Assembly (NCBI GenBank): GCA_007922195.1
Contig: ML681998.1
Location: 19,851,663 to 19,915,662, forward strand
Origin: Podocnemis expansa
Taxonomy: Eukaryota; Chordata; Testudines; Podocnemididae
Length of the DNA: 64,000 bases
Direction of reading: 5' to 3'
Shown here: positions 11,755-21,476 of the stretch, piece by piece
Numbering within the stretch: position 1 is the stretch's first letter
How the letters are laid out: the number at the start of each line of letters is the position of its first letter
Made by a program: the position numbers and the translations under genes
The notes under the pieces: model-generated
Told to the model about the DNA's origin: nothing
Database searches by the model: none
What the model saw: only the letters and a program-made list of their open reading frames with translations

Positions 11755-12155
11755 GGGTATGTCTTCACTGGCAAATTAGCCTAGATTAAGGAGGCTTAAT
11801 CCAGATTAATTTAGCCCATGACCACCCTAGGCTTTCCCTAGTTCAAACTAAGAAATTTCTTAGTTTGAACTAAGGAACACTTAGTTTGAACTAATAAGTA
11901 CCGACACTTAGTCCAGACTTAAGTACTTTGTTTGAACTTTAGTTCGAACTAGGAGCAATGTGGACTAGGACTAAAGTTTAGCTTGAATACAAGAAGTTCG
12001 AACCAGGCTGGTTAGTTTAAACTAGCTGTGCAGTCTAATTTGAACTTATAAGCGTAAGGTTAGTTTGAACTAACCCGAGGTTAGTTTGAACTAGCCTCCA
12101 ACTTCTTAGCTTGAACTAACAAGTCCGAACTAATTTTGGATGATGTAGACAAAGC
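11755..12155. mobile_element. Fold-back DNA element C (AGTTTGAACT array)
   Basis: The element begins GGGTATGTCTTCACT and ends GATGTAGACAAAGC, an imperfect inverted repeat, with TATG on both sides (11751-11754 and about 12157-12160). The interior is packed with TTAGTTTGAACTAA-like palindromes. It splits the 3' tail of the CR1 copy: the tail stops at GAAGTCTATG and resumes with AGTCTGTGAAG. No coding potential. It shares its terminal motif with elements D and E. Confidence 0.75.
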
Positions 12156-12165
12156 TTATGAGTCT

Positions 12166-12831
12166 GTGAAGTGCTTGGAACCTTTGAAAACAAAGGCAGC
12201 TTCATTTGGATCCTTACATCAGGGGATACATGTCTAAATTTAGGCACCTGAACTAGAAAAATTTCACCTGAGTCTGGCTACGGGGTACAGCAGTTTGATA
12301 GGTACCACGCAGTAATCTCTTCGAAGAAAACTGTGTACTTTATAATGTCTTTAATGCATGCACTAAAGAGTCTTAAGGCCTCATCAGAGTCATTAGTGTT
12401 TCATTAATAATGAAATTCTGTTTTGAACATATATCTAAATGGGAACTTAAAAGGTGGACCATATGCCTAGCAAAGAGTTTTGCCACTTATTAAAGTAAAT
12501 AACTGTAATTTCTAGAGACCCCTAATGTATTATATGGTAGTGATGAAGATTTTCAATGGTCACTGTTGGCTTAACTCTGCTCCTACTGAAGCCTCTTTAG
12601 GAGATTGCAAAGGTAAACCAATGAGAGCTTTAGAAAAATCATACGTTTACCCAGAAAATAATTTCTCAATAGTGCAGTATGCACTCTTATGAAAATTCCT
12701 TTTTCCTCTTTGCCATTAAGATACAGTTTTAGCTGTTTTATATTTGGGAATATCCCAGAAATACTGGAAATACCTTACTTAATGGTAATAGGTTAAAAGG
12801 AAATTTTTTAGGTAGTTGAAAACTTAACAAG
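12166..12831. other. AT-rich intronic sequence, nothing recognised
   Basis: No exon, RNA gene or clear repeat. A short TTTAGGCACCTGAA phrase near 12238-12253 recalls an old DNA-transposon remnant. Confidence 0.35.
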
Positions 12832-13683
12832 TTTACAAGAACATAGAATGATAGAAATGTAGGACTAGAAAGAGCCTTGAGAAGTTCTTAAATCCAGCCC
12901 CTTGTATCATGACTAGACCATGTAAACCTTACATAATTCCTAACAGATGTTAGTCCGACCTGTTTGTAAAAATCTCTCGTGGGGAAATACTCAATCTCTC
13001 TTGGAAGCCTCTTCCAAATCTTAAGTACTTTTACAGTTAAAAAGCTTTTCCTAATATCTAACCTAAATCTCCCAGGTGCAGATTAAACCCATTATTTCTT
13101 GTCGTACCTTCAGTAGATATGGAGAACAATTAATTACCACCTTCTTTACAACAAACTTTTGCATATTTTAAGGACCTTCTGAGTCTTAATTTCTCCAGAT
13201 TTAATACATTCAGGTTTTTTGACCCTTTTCTCATAAATCAGATTTTATTGCTTTTCTGTGGACTTTCGAGTTTGTCCACATCTTTGCTAAATTGCAGCAC
13301 CCAGATTTGGCCACAGTGCTTCAGCTGAGGTCTCACTAGTGCCAAATAGAAGGGGACAATTACTACTTGGGTTTTACATACAGTACTCTTGCTGAGTTAT
13401 CCCAGAATGACATCAGCCTTTCTCTTGGCTGTGTTACACTGATGACTCATAGGCTGTGTTCACACAGACATGGTTATTTCGAAACAAGTTGTTTCGAAAC
13501 AACTTGTTTCAAAATAACACCTTATTTCGAAATGACTTACTTCGAATTAGCAAAAAAGTCATTTCGAAATAAGAAAAAAGTGGGAAAGGAAATAGCAGGT
13601 TCACACTGTGAACCTGCTATTTCGCTTCCTCCGGGGCTGCAGGCACCAGTGGGCTGCAGCGCTGCCCAGCGCTGCTCCCCGCC

Positions 13684-13783
13684 NNNNNNNNNNNNNNNNN
13701 NNNNNNNNNNNNNNNNNNNNNNNNNNNNNNNNNNNNNNNNNNNNNNNNNNNNNNNNNNNNNNNNNNNNNNNNNNNNNNNNNNN
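13684..13783. other. Assembly gap of 100 Ns
   Basis: Exactly 100 undetermined bases, the usual placeholder for unknown length. It lies within the GC-rich tandem core of element B, a likely cause of assembly failure. Confidence 0.99.
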
Positions 13784-13829
13784 CCCTGGCCAGGGTGCTG
13801 AGTGTTCCCTGGCCAGGGTGCTGAGGGGG
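13784..13829. repeat. GC-rich tandem repeat, 23-bp unit
   Basis: CCCTGGCCAGGGTGCTGAG occurs at 13784 and again at 13807, directly after the gap; more copies may be hidden in the gap. CCCTGGCCAGGG is itself a palindrome. Confidence 0.85.
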
Positions 13830-15420
13830 CAGCCCTTTAAATGTTGTTTCGGAACGTCTTGTTCCGAAACAACATGTTCACACGCGTTGTTTCGAAACAA
13901 GGTTGTTTCGACCCCAAATGGCGTTTAACTTGTTTCGAAACAACACCCTTGTTTCGAAACAATGGGTTCCCATTGTTTCGAAACAATGGTGCGTCGTGTG
14001 AACATGTTTTTTTTTGTTTCGAAACAACGAGGTTGTTTCGAAACAAAAGTGCTGTGTGAACACAGCCATATTCAGTTTGTGATCCAATATGCCCCATGAT
14101 CGTTTTAACAATATTACCATCTCACCAATTATTCCCCGTTTTGTAGTTACGCATTTGATTTTTTTCTTTTTTAAGTGAAGGGCTTTGCAGTTATATTTAT
14201 TGAATTTAATCTTGCTGAATTCAGACCAATTCTCCAATTTGTCAAGATAATTAAAATTCAAATCATGACCTCCACGGTGCTTGCAATCCCTCCCAACTTG
14301 GTGTCATCTGCAAATTTCATAAGCGTACTCTCCACTCCGTTATCCAAGTCATTGATGAGAATATTGACCAGTACCGGACCTAAGACTGACCCATGAAGGA
14401 CCTCGCTAAACACTTCCTCTGACTTTCACAGCGAAACTTTGAAAACTATTCTTTGAGTATGGTCATTTAACCAGTTATGTACCCACCCTATAGTAATTTT
14501 ATTAAGAACCTATTTCCTTTGTTTGCTTATGACAATGTCATGTGGGACTATGTTAAAAGCCTTGCTGTAATCAAGATAGATCACATCTACTACTCCCCCA
14601 CCACATCTGCTAGGCAAGTAATTGTGTCAAAGAAGGAAATTAGATTTGTTTGGGATGGTTTTTCTTGACAAATCCGTTGGTTATTCCTTATAACCCTATT
14701 ATCCTCTAAGTTCTGTTTAAATTGACAGTTTAGTAATTTGTGCTAGTGTCCTTTCAAGTATAGAAGTTATGCTAACTAGTCTACAAGTTCTCAGGTTGCC
14801 TTTGTTCCCTCTTTTAAAGAAAGGTATGTGTTTGCCCTTCTCCAGTCACCTGGGATGACATGCGTTCTCTGGAATTTTCAAAGAAGAATGCTAATAGCTC
14901 TAAGATTGTACCATCTAGTTCTTTATACAACCTAGGATAAATTTAATTGAGCCCCACTGACTTGCATATATCTAACTTATCTAAATCTTCTTCAACCTGT
15001 TCTTTCCATATTTTGGCTTGCATTCCTTCCCTCTTGTTGTTAACAGTATTTGTGCTGAGTACCTGGTCACCACTGACCTTCTTAGAGAAGACTGAAGCAA
15101 AATTTATTGGTATCTTCAGTTATTAGCTCTCTTTTCTCACTAAGAGAACTTTTCTTTTCTCCATCTTATTCTTAAAGTATTCAAAGAAATTCTTCTTTTT
15201 GCTTTTGTGTCCCTTGCTAAATGTAACTCATTTTATGTCTTTGTCTTTCTGAATCTATTCCTGCATACCTGAGCTGCTATTTTGTACTCTTTAACAGTTT
15301 GTCATTGTTTCCACTTTTTCTTGGATTCTTTTTTGATGTTCATGTAATTAAAGAACTCCTGATGGCTCCATATTGGTCTTTTACTGTTCTTCCTATGATA
15401 GGTGAGTGTAGGTTTGAAGA

Positions 15421-16160
15421 AGCCCTTTTATAGTAAGTTCTTATCCTGTTTTCAGTGAAAACAAGTAAAACTCCTTTTGATGTGTTTGACAGTGGGCTAA
15501 GACCTTTAAAGAATAACTATTTAGACTATGAAAACTTCTGGATACTTCCATGAGCCTTGTTTTCAATATTAGTTAAGGTTTATGAAATCAAAGGAAATTT
15601 CACATGTTAAAATATGTCAATATAACATCAAAGATTAGGCTTAATATGCAACTCCCCTCTTAATAGTGACTGTAAGAATAGCCAATAAAATAGTAAAAAT
15701 ATTCAATTGTCCTGATTCTTTACGTGCAGTTTAGCTCAGACCTTAACTGTGGGTCCACCATTAGTATCGCCATAATTTGTTAGACTAACAGAATTTTGAT
15801 GGATTTTTAGATTCTAGGTTAAGTCTGCAGTTTTGTCAGTTAGAAACTACCTGCTCCTCCCTCAAACAAATTTTTCTTATTTATAATCTGAGCAGATACG
15901 ATCAGGAATCATTGATTATAAATATAGCCAGAAATATTAGTAAAATTATTTAGTCTTTTTTCTAGAGGACCTGAGAATAAAGGGGGCTTCTATACACTAT
16001 GTGGACTGTATAATGTATATGCATTAGGCTGATTTAAAGAGAGGTTTTCATATTCCCCCCCTGTATTTTGTCCCATTGGGATCTTAAAACCAATTCTTAA
16101 CATTATTTCAATGCCATTTTAATGTACACACAGAGAGACTTTTTTTCTTAAAAAATGCAG
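15421..16160. other. AT-rich intronic sequence, nothing recognised
   Basis: No exon, RNA gene or named repeat is visible. Confidence 0.35.
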
Positions 16161-16219
16161 TGTTTATTATTTATTGAGCACTCGCACATTTCATAAATTG
16201 TACAGCATTAGTTTGTTAC

Positions 16220-16900
16220 ATATGCAGTTGCCCCTTTCATTCCTCAGTTTCACTATACAAACTTCCTGTGTGCCAATCTCCCATCTCTTCCTTTTCGGGC
16301 ATTCTCTGCCAGTCCCCCTCATGTTTTATCTACCCAGAATCCGTGTATCCCCAATCTCTTATAATATATTTCCCCATTCTATGGCCCAAATTAGTTGCAC
16401 TGTATGCATCTCCATTCCCATTTCTCCCCATGTCCTCCATCCCTCTCTATCACAAGTGCTCTTCTTTCCCGTTCTTTCCTTTCCCCATACTGGGATCAGT
16501 CATTGTCCCCAGATACCAGTGGTGGTATGTGCTCCTGTTCTCCCTTTTACCCATGATCCCCATTTTACCCTTTCTTCCATACCAATCTCCTCCAATCCCA
16601 CTACGAAGGGTTCTGTCCCCGCCCCCCCCCGCAATTCCCCTGCATACCAGGGTATTCAATTCTCCACCTCATTTCACTCTTTCTCCCACGTCTTCCAGAC
16701 CGGAATCCTCCATTTTTCTCTCTTACCCAGGAGTCTATGTCCTCCCTTTTCCCTCTTCCCCTGTCCCCTCACGGCAGAGGTTTTGTGGGTCTCCCATATC
16801 CCTCCATGCTAGGCTCTCCCATTCTCCCCACACATTCCATGGGCTGTTGCCCCCTGTGCTCCTATTTCCCTCCCCAATGCCGTTATTCTTCCTTCCTTCC
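16220..16900. repeat. Pyrimidine-rich degenerate tract
   Basis: About 680 bp of strongly strand-asymmetric C/T-rich sequence built from CCCAT, TCCCC and TTCTCCC phrases, with a C homopolymer near 16621-16630. It gives two long overlapping + frames (16174-16812 and 16268-16948) rich in Pro, Ser, Phe and Leu and without any domain; two long open frames over the same DNA with low-complexity product indicate composition, not coding. Probably an eroded minisatellite. Confidence 0.6.
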
Positions 16901-18203
16901 TTCTGGGAGAGAAGTCATTCAATATGTCCATATGGTTTGTTCTTGTAGGATAAGCAGAAATGAGCAATGATATTATGCTGAAAGGCACAATGAATACTGC
17001 CTATCAGTTCTTTGATTCATAGACAATAGCAGTGGTGCTAGAGAATTTTGCTGTTCTAAAAAGACAGTTTGGGCTCCCTTTATCTCCCATTTTATCTCAG
17101 AGGCCTGTGCTATAGATTCTAGAACCACAGGCGTTCTGTTGCCTATTGAACCTGAGACTTGCAGTTTGATGCAGGATGCAGGATTTGACTTGAAGAAGAT
17201 TAAGATAAAAAACCTCACATAAAGTAACACAACATTTTTGCTTCTAAAGTAATGTTATAAGGTCAAAAGACTTATGCATGCTCTACAATTTACGGTAACT
17301 AAATAAAGGGGAAATATTTATATGCAACATACTAGTGTTATCCATTTTTACTGACAGCAGTATTAACCCTTTGAAACAACTGTTCAGAAGTATGAGTGTG
17401 TCTCAGTTTATCTAAGAAGTCACCTTTGTGGTAAAAAAAAATAGATTACATTTATATTGTATAAAAATATCTCATAAGTTTGTAATGTTTCAGCATGCAA
17501 TCCATTGATTCCATGTTTTTAGATAAAAATACTATAATACTTGTTCCTGTATAAACTCATCAATATGAATTCTTTTATTTCATGCAAAGTTAATGTTAGT
17601 TAGTTCTAAAAGTATTTTGTACTTTTAATTTTTCTTAATGACCTAGTATCTCATGACAAGTATTTCAACATTGTAAAGATCATTATAATATAGTGAGACA
17701 TAGTATTGCACTGTTTAGATTTTTTTTTAAGTTGTTAGAGAAAAATCATTATTTTGATATGAAAAAAATCAAGAAGACCCTTTCAACAAGAGAAACCCAT
17801 TATTAGGTCAATACTAACAAAGGTCATATAAGTTCGACTTAATGTCATTTGTGTCCAAAAAGTTTCTGATGCACGCAATAGTAGATTGTTGCATCTTTTT
17901 GGAATAGTACGTATTTTCACAAAAACTTCAAAGAATTGTTAATGGCATTGAATCACTTACTATTTCTATTTTACACATATTAAATGTGTATATATATGCA
18001 TACTCACACGCTGTTTTCCACGTTCCATGTGTTCCATCATTTTGGAGTCTCACATTTCTCTTGAAAACGTTGTAGCAAGTGCTAAAGACAAAGGTTATGA
18101 ATCAGGCAGGATAACCACAGTCTTTTAAAAATTTATTATCTGTGTCTGTCCTTTCTTTCACTTTTCCTTTACTTGCACTATCTTGTCTGTCTGATTCTCA
18201 CAG
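16901..18203. other. RIMS2 intron upstream of the alternative exons
   Basis: AT-rich sequence with no recognised repeat. The polypyrimidine stretch TTCTTTCACTTTTCCTTTAC at about 18151-18170 precedes the acceptor CACAG at 18199-18203. Confidence 0.45.
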
Positions 18204-18271
18204 GAGACATGGATTACAACTGGGTGGACCATACGTCTTGGCATAGCAGTGAGGCATCCCCAATGTCTTTG
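18204..18271 (+). CDS. RIMS2: RIMS2 alternative exon a (pre-PDZ linker)
   Basis: A 68-nt exon with acceptor CACAG before it and donor GTGAGA after it. It contributes two bases of a split Gly codon and then 22 residues, DMDYNWVDHTSWHSSEASPM plus Ser-Leu, a segment known from RIM1/RIM2 just before the PDZ domain. It starts in phase 1 and ends in phase 0, so it joins in frame to the exon at 21357 (HPVTWQPSKDG). It cannot be spliced in frame to exon b at 18391, which also needs a phase-1 donor. Its length and phase match the variant with exon a directly joined to HPVTW in mammalian RIM2 isoforms as I remember them. It is part of the flexible linker between the N-terminal zinc finger and PDZ. Confidence 0.92.
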
Positions 18272-18390
18272 GTGAGACATGTGGAGCCTTACAATTCAGT
18301 TTATTTTGTCATTTCACTTTTCCTTTGTTTTATTTACACCTTTGCATGTTTTCTTTTTTTGTATCCCTTTTTTTTATTCCACACTTGTAG

Positions 18391-18599
18391 GGGACAGTCA
18401 AAGGGGAAAAAGAAAAACTAATGAGCAGGCAGTTTTGTCGGATTCTAACACCTTGTCTGAAAGACAAAAGAAAATGGTGTGCTTTGGCGGCCACTCTTTG
18501 GAAGAGGATTTGGAATGGTCTGAGCCTCAGATTAAAGATTCTGGGGTAGATACCTGTAGTAGCACAACTCTAAATGAGGAGCATAGCCATAGCGAGAAG
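18391..18599 (+). CDS. RIMS2: RIMS2 alternative exon b (pre-PDZ linker)
   Basis: A 209-nt exon with acceptor CTTGTAG and donor GTACTGAG, only 119 bp downstream of exon a. It gives two bases of a Gly codon plus 69 residues beginning DSQRGKRKTNEQAVLSDSN and ending in a HSHSEK stretch; the middle is acidic and serine-rich (HSLEEDLEWSEPQIKDSG). The segment matches the longer RIM2 isoform immediately before HPVTW. The exon enters in phase 1 and leaves in phase 0, exactly like exon a, so one or the other is used. The preceding polypyrimidine tract is long (about 18330-18375). Confidence 0.92.
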
Positions 18600-19689
18600 G
18601 TACTGAGATTGTGCAGCCTGCCTTTTTAAACTGCTCATTTGGTCTTTGTTTGCTCTCTGTCACTCATTAAAACAGTGCATTAAAGAAAAAGACAGGGTGT
18701 TTTTAGAGACATTGTAGTATTTCTTAAGGTGCAGAAAAGAAAAACAAAACCAAAAATTCCTGCTTGCCATACCACTTTTACTATTTGGTAGCATAAGAAA
18801 AAAAATATTCAGGAACAATGGAACGTTTGATCTTATGGTCGGATGATAGTATTTGGTGATGTTATGTTCAACTACAAACTAATTAATAATGAGGATTCTT
18901 TTGGATTGGCTTATTTCATTTCCTGCCTATACTCTTGGGGCTAAAATTAAATTAATAGTTTAAATCCCACTTTAAAAAGGGAGAAAATTTGATCTGTTTG
19001 GACAGAAAAGTTGTTTTTCTTTTTTCCCTTTCTCTGTCATGTTTGTTGTTTTGTTTTGTTGTCATGTCATTTTTGTGCAATATTGTTTAGTATTAGAGTC
19101 TTTGTCATCTGCTTTGATATTTGTTAGTTTTGCCTTTTGTTTGGTGGGGATTGCGATGACTTTTTAAAGTTATTTGATGTAATGGGAGAGAGTGTGTCCT
19201 GTGCCTGCTAATTTTGCATGGAGAGGAGCATGAGATTAGGGTAGAATGTAAAAAAGTGCTATGATTACACCCAATAAATGATAAGCGTATTTAGAGTTTT
19301 ACTTGGCATGTTATAATAATATACATAATAATATGTATAGAAATGAACATTACAGCATGTACATGCATATGTGTATACTCACATACATGCATGCACGCAC
19401 TGTAGTGGGACTATGGAATATTCAGATGTAACTGTGCTGTGAATATATTTAATATATATGAACTATTAGAGCTGCTAATGTTATTTCAAGAAATACTACA
19501 TCAGAAAGTGGAGTTACAACACTATACATTTAAAGCTAATTTGCCCTTTTGTTATTTTTGGAGCACAGAAAGAATGTAAAGATATACGAAAGGCCTTTTT
19601 TACTCACAGAGAGAAAAACTGAGATGATTAGAATGGTGGAAGATAGTACAAGTCCGAGCTTCAATATATCAGGTTTAATTTTCTGTACA
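18600..19689. other. RIMS2 intron, no recognised elements
   Basis: AT-rich with a CATGCA/ATGCAC run near 19365-19400. No exon or classifiable repeat. Confidence 0.4.
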
Positions 19690-19988
19690 AAATAAACAGG
19701 ATGGATGAGGTAATATCTTTTTATTGGAGCAACTTCTGTTGGTGGAGGGGACGAACTTCTGAGCTTCACATAACTTTTCTTCAGGTTTGGGGAACAAAAC
19801 TAGAGTATTGAAGCTAAATAACAAGGTGGGGCTGGCTGTGAAATGTAAGTTCAGACAAGCTGTAGGAGAATACTTGAAATGAAGTGGGCAATTAACACCT
19901 CTGCAAGTGCAGGACAAGAGCAGAATGGTAGGCATCAAGGTGTGTTGCAAGATGTGTTGCAGGTTGTTGTGATGGGCAATAAAACCAG

Positions 19989-20199
19989 ACTTGTTTTTTG
20001 TTTGTTTTCCAAAGGGGGAGCTGTGTTAGTTTAGTCCAGCATAAAAGAAACAAGGAGTTGTGTGGCACTTAAAGACTAACAGCTTTTTTTTCGAATGAGC
20101 TTTCATGGGAGACAATCCCACTTTGTCAGATGCTTCGAAGATGGGTGAAGATGTAGTTCACCCATCTTCGAAGCATCTGACGAAGTGTGATTTTTCTCC
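19989..20199. mobile_element. Penelope-like hairpin nested in a Penelope-like element
   Basis: A 211-bp insertion bounded by CAATAAAACCAG at 19977-19988 and 20200-20211, a 12-bp target duplication. It begins with a CCAAAGGGGGAGCTGTGTTAG leader, then AACAAGGAGTTGTGTGGCAC and AAAGACTAACAG, and folds back at about 20141-20165 (CGAAGATGGGTGAAG / CTTCACCCATCTTCG with a short spacer). The right arm is truncated compared with the left. Same family as 9745-9947 and 45894-46512. Confidence 0.83.
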
Positions 20200-20211
20200 C
20201 AATAAAACCAG

Positions 20212-20554
20212 TGCCTCTGTTAACTCCATGGTTTCTGGTGTTCCCCAGAATTATGAATTTAAGTTCCCCGGCTTGCCTTTTAAAGGTGTAATGCAGGTTT
20301 CCTTGCAGAATGAGAGCTGAGAGGTCATATATGGAGTGATTACCTTGTGAAAAGTGTTGACGCACAAGTGCTAGGGTGTTCTGTCTTTTACCATTTTCCT
20401 CTGTGAGTTCTTTTGTTAGCATACTGATGGTCTGGTTACATTCACATAGTAGTTGGTGGTGCATTTGATGGACAGAATGAGGTGCACCACATTTTATGAT
20501 AGGCATGTTTAGGAGACAGATCTTGAAAGGTGTGCTGCAGGGTGTCTTGATCAT
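20212..20554 (-). pseudogene. Penelope-like C-terminal coding fragment
   Basis: An open minus-strand frame of about 114 residues upstream of the nested insertion, read from 20554 down. Visible features are an H-F-x4-H-S-x2-D-L motif (HFSQGNHSIYDL) that aligns with HFNFPGHSLDNL in the other Penelope-like copy, preceded by a Cys/His-containing stretch. The frame runs into the inserted hairpin at about 20212, so it is broken. The family role would be the GIY-YIG endonuclease part of Penelope-like reverse transcriptases; the N-terminal GIY-YIG core itself is not clear here. Confidence 0.55.
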
Positions 20555-21180
20555 TGTAGCAATGGAGATGTGTCTTCTGGTTTTGTATCTGTTGTTCTGG
20601 CAGGATACAGTGCTGTTTTTGAGTTAGTGTGTCCTAATCTGTGGGAAGCTTTTTTCTCTTCTTTCTTCCCCCCCGCCCCCCCCATCACTTTAGTATGTTG
20701 TTTGAAGGACAGAAGAGGGGGATGGGGAAAGATTTTCATTCAGGATGGGTCCTAATCAACTAGGACACTGGCTGTATCTCCTGTTACAACTACTTGTGCT
20801 GCAAACTAACTCTCCATTGTCCTGTTGGCTGATGAGGTGTTAATTGCTCAATTCATTTTAAGTAGTTTCCGTATGTGAACCCCATAGGTTTAACAATCTG
20901 TCACTCTTTGCATTGAGCTTAGTCACTGTCTACTTACTTTCTTCATACCTAAAGAAGAGCTGTGTGAAGTTCGAAAGTTCATCCCTTCCACCAATAGAAG
21001 TTAGTTAAATAAGAGATATGATCTCATACACATTTCATCTTTCATGTCCTTGGACTAGTAGGTCTAAAACAAGACTATAAATAACATGTATAAAGATAAT
21101 TATAAAGATCTGCAAGTTGGATGTAGGAATACAGCTGTGAGGTAGAGATTTAATTTGTTCTTTAAAAAGACTAAGAGATA

Positions 21181-21232
21181 GATTTAATGACCTAAGAGGT
21201 CTTTCTCAGTTCTTAGTTCTGTGATTCTATTC
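21181..21232 (+). repeat. CR1 3'-end relic
   Basis: ATGACCTAAGAGGTCTTTCT followed by GTTCTGTGATTCTATTC follows the CR1 3' end pattern (GATGACC..GAGGTC..TTCC, then GTGATTCTATG repeats). Only the last 50 bp or so can be traced. Confidence 0.55.
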
Positions 21233-21356
21233 AACTAATAAGGGTGTAATCATACTGCTTTTAAAAGTTATAAATATATCTCAAAATGAATAATAATATT
21301 GAGATTTTTTTATGCAAAAGTATTTCACTATATTTTCTATTAACACTGTATCATAG

Positions 21357-21476
21357 CATCCTGTGACATGGCAGCCATCCAAAGATGGAGACCGGCTGAT
21401 TGGACGGATTTTGTTAAATAAACGATTAAAAGATGGAAGTGTGCCTAGAGACTCTGGAGCAGTGCTTGGTTTGAAG
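21357..21476 (+). CDS. RIMS2: RIMS2 exon: PDZ domain, N-terminal part
   Basis: A 120-nt exon (40 codons, phase 0 at both ends), acceptor ATCATAG and donor GTTAGTG. It starts HPVTWQPSKDGDRLIGRILL and ends SGAVLGLK. RLIGRILLNKR begins the PDZ fold, and LGLK is the carboxylate-binding loop (the position of GLGF in classical PDZ domains). The NKRLKDGSVPRDSG insertion distinguishes RIM2 from RIM1. One visible difference from the mammalian sequence I remember is Val for Met in SGAVLG. The following intron of 7.8 kb lies inside the PDZ coding sequence and contains an entire DIRS-like element. Confidence 0.96.

Larger units (their letters stand above)
10021..12165 (+). mobile_element. CR1 LINE 3' part with three nested insertions
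   Basis: The + strand reads the C-terminal CR1 reverse transcriptase: FAVDTKLRGVANTEKD near 10040-10095, then after an insertion MECNSGACRVMHL, EERDLCLLVDH and a PYLKYCVHFWTLH-like stretch at about 10818-10860, followed by the CR1 3' UTR ending in CAGACTAGATGATCATATTG and TCTTGAAGTCTATG (11709-11754). Stops and shifts make it non-functional. It is interrupted at 10105-10511 (fold-back element A), 11159-11276 (SINE) and 11755-12155 (fold-back element C); the CR1 text resumes on each side of the insertions. Confidence 0.82.
13452..14067. mobile_element. Fold-back DNA element B with GC-rich core and assembly gap
   Basis: Termini GGCTGTGTTCACACAG and CTGTGTGAACACAGCC match element A, and ATA flanks both ends (13449-13451, 14068-14070). 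Both flanks of the element are filled with TTGTTTCGAAACAA palindromes. The middle (about 13622-13840) is different: GC-rich, with a gap of 100 Ns and at least two 23-bp direct repeats. The apparent ORFs across the gap (13367-13928 region) are meaningless. The true size is unknown because the gap length is a placeholder. Confidence 0.85.
12832..15420 (-). mobile_element. CR1-type LINE, reverse orientation
   Basis: A long coherent stretch reads like the complement of a CR1 element: its low-coordinate end (CATAGAATGATAGAAATGTAG followed by a CCAGCCCCTTG segment) is the complement of a CR1-style end, and the text continues with phrases typical of amniote CR1 5' and untranslated regions such as GGTGTCATCTGCAAATTTCA near 14300 and ACCCTATTATCCTCTAAGTT near 14690-14710. 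Interrupted at 13452-14067 by fold-back element B. No intact reading frame. Subfamily cannot be assigned without a repeat library, and I am less certain of the 5' limit. Confidence 0.68.
19690..21040 (-). mobile_element. Penelope-like element, second family
   Basis: Terminal segments face each other: GAGGTAATATCTTTTTATTG with AACTTCTGTTGGTGGAGGGG at 19707-19750, and the complementary version around 20945-21025 (CCACCAATAGAAGTTAGTTA). Between them the minus strand encodes a reading frame with QHFSQGNHSIYDLSALILQG, comparable to EHFNFPGHSLDNLPVVVLRQ of the GIY-YIG copy near 46.2 kb, a C-terminal Penelope-like endonuclease signature. The copy is truncated and eroded. It is split by a first-family hairpin at 19989-20199. 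Confidence 0.68.

Noticed and set aside
13367..13928. ORFs spanning the run of Ns
   Set aside because: They consist largely of undefined residues and palindrome readings in element B.
16174..16948. Two overlapping long + frames of 212 and 226 codons
   Set aside because: Both are low-complexity Pro/Ser/Phe readings of the same pyrimidine-rich tract; no domain and no splice context.
18204..18599. Exons a and b spliced consecutively
   Set aside because: Exon a ends in phase 0 and exon b starts in phase 1, so joining them breaks the frame before PDZ.
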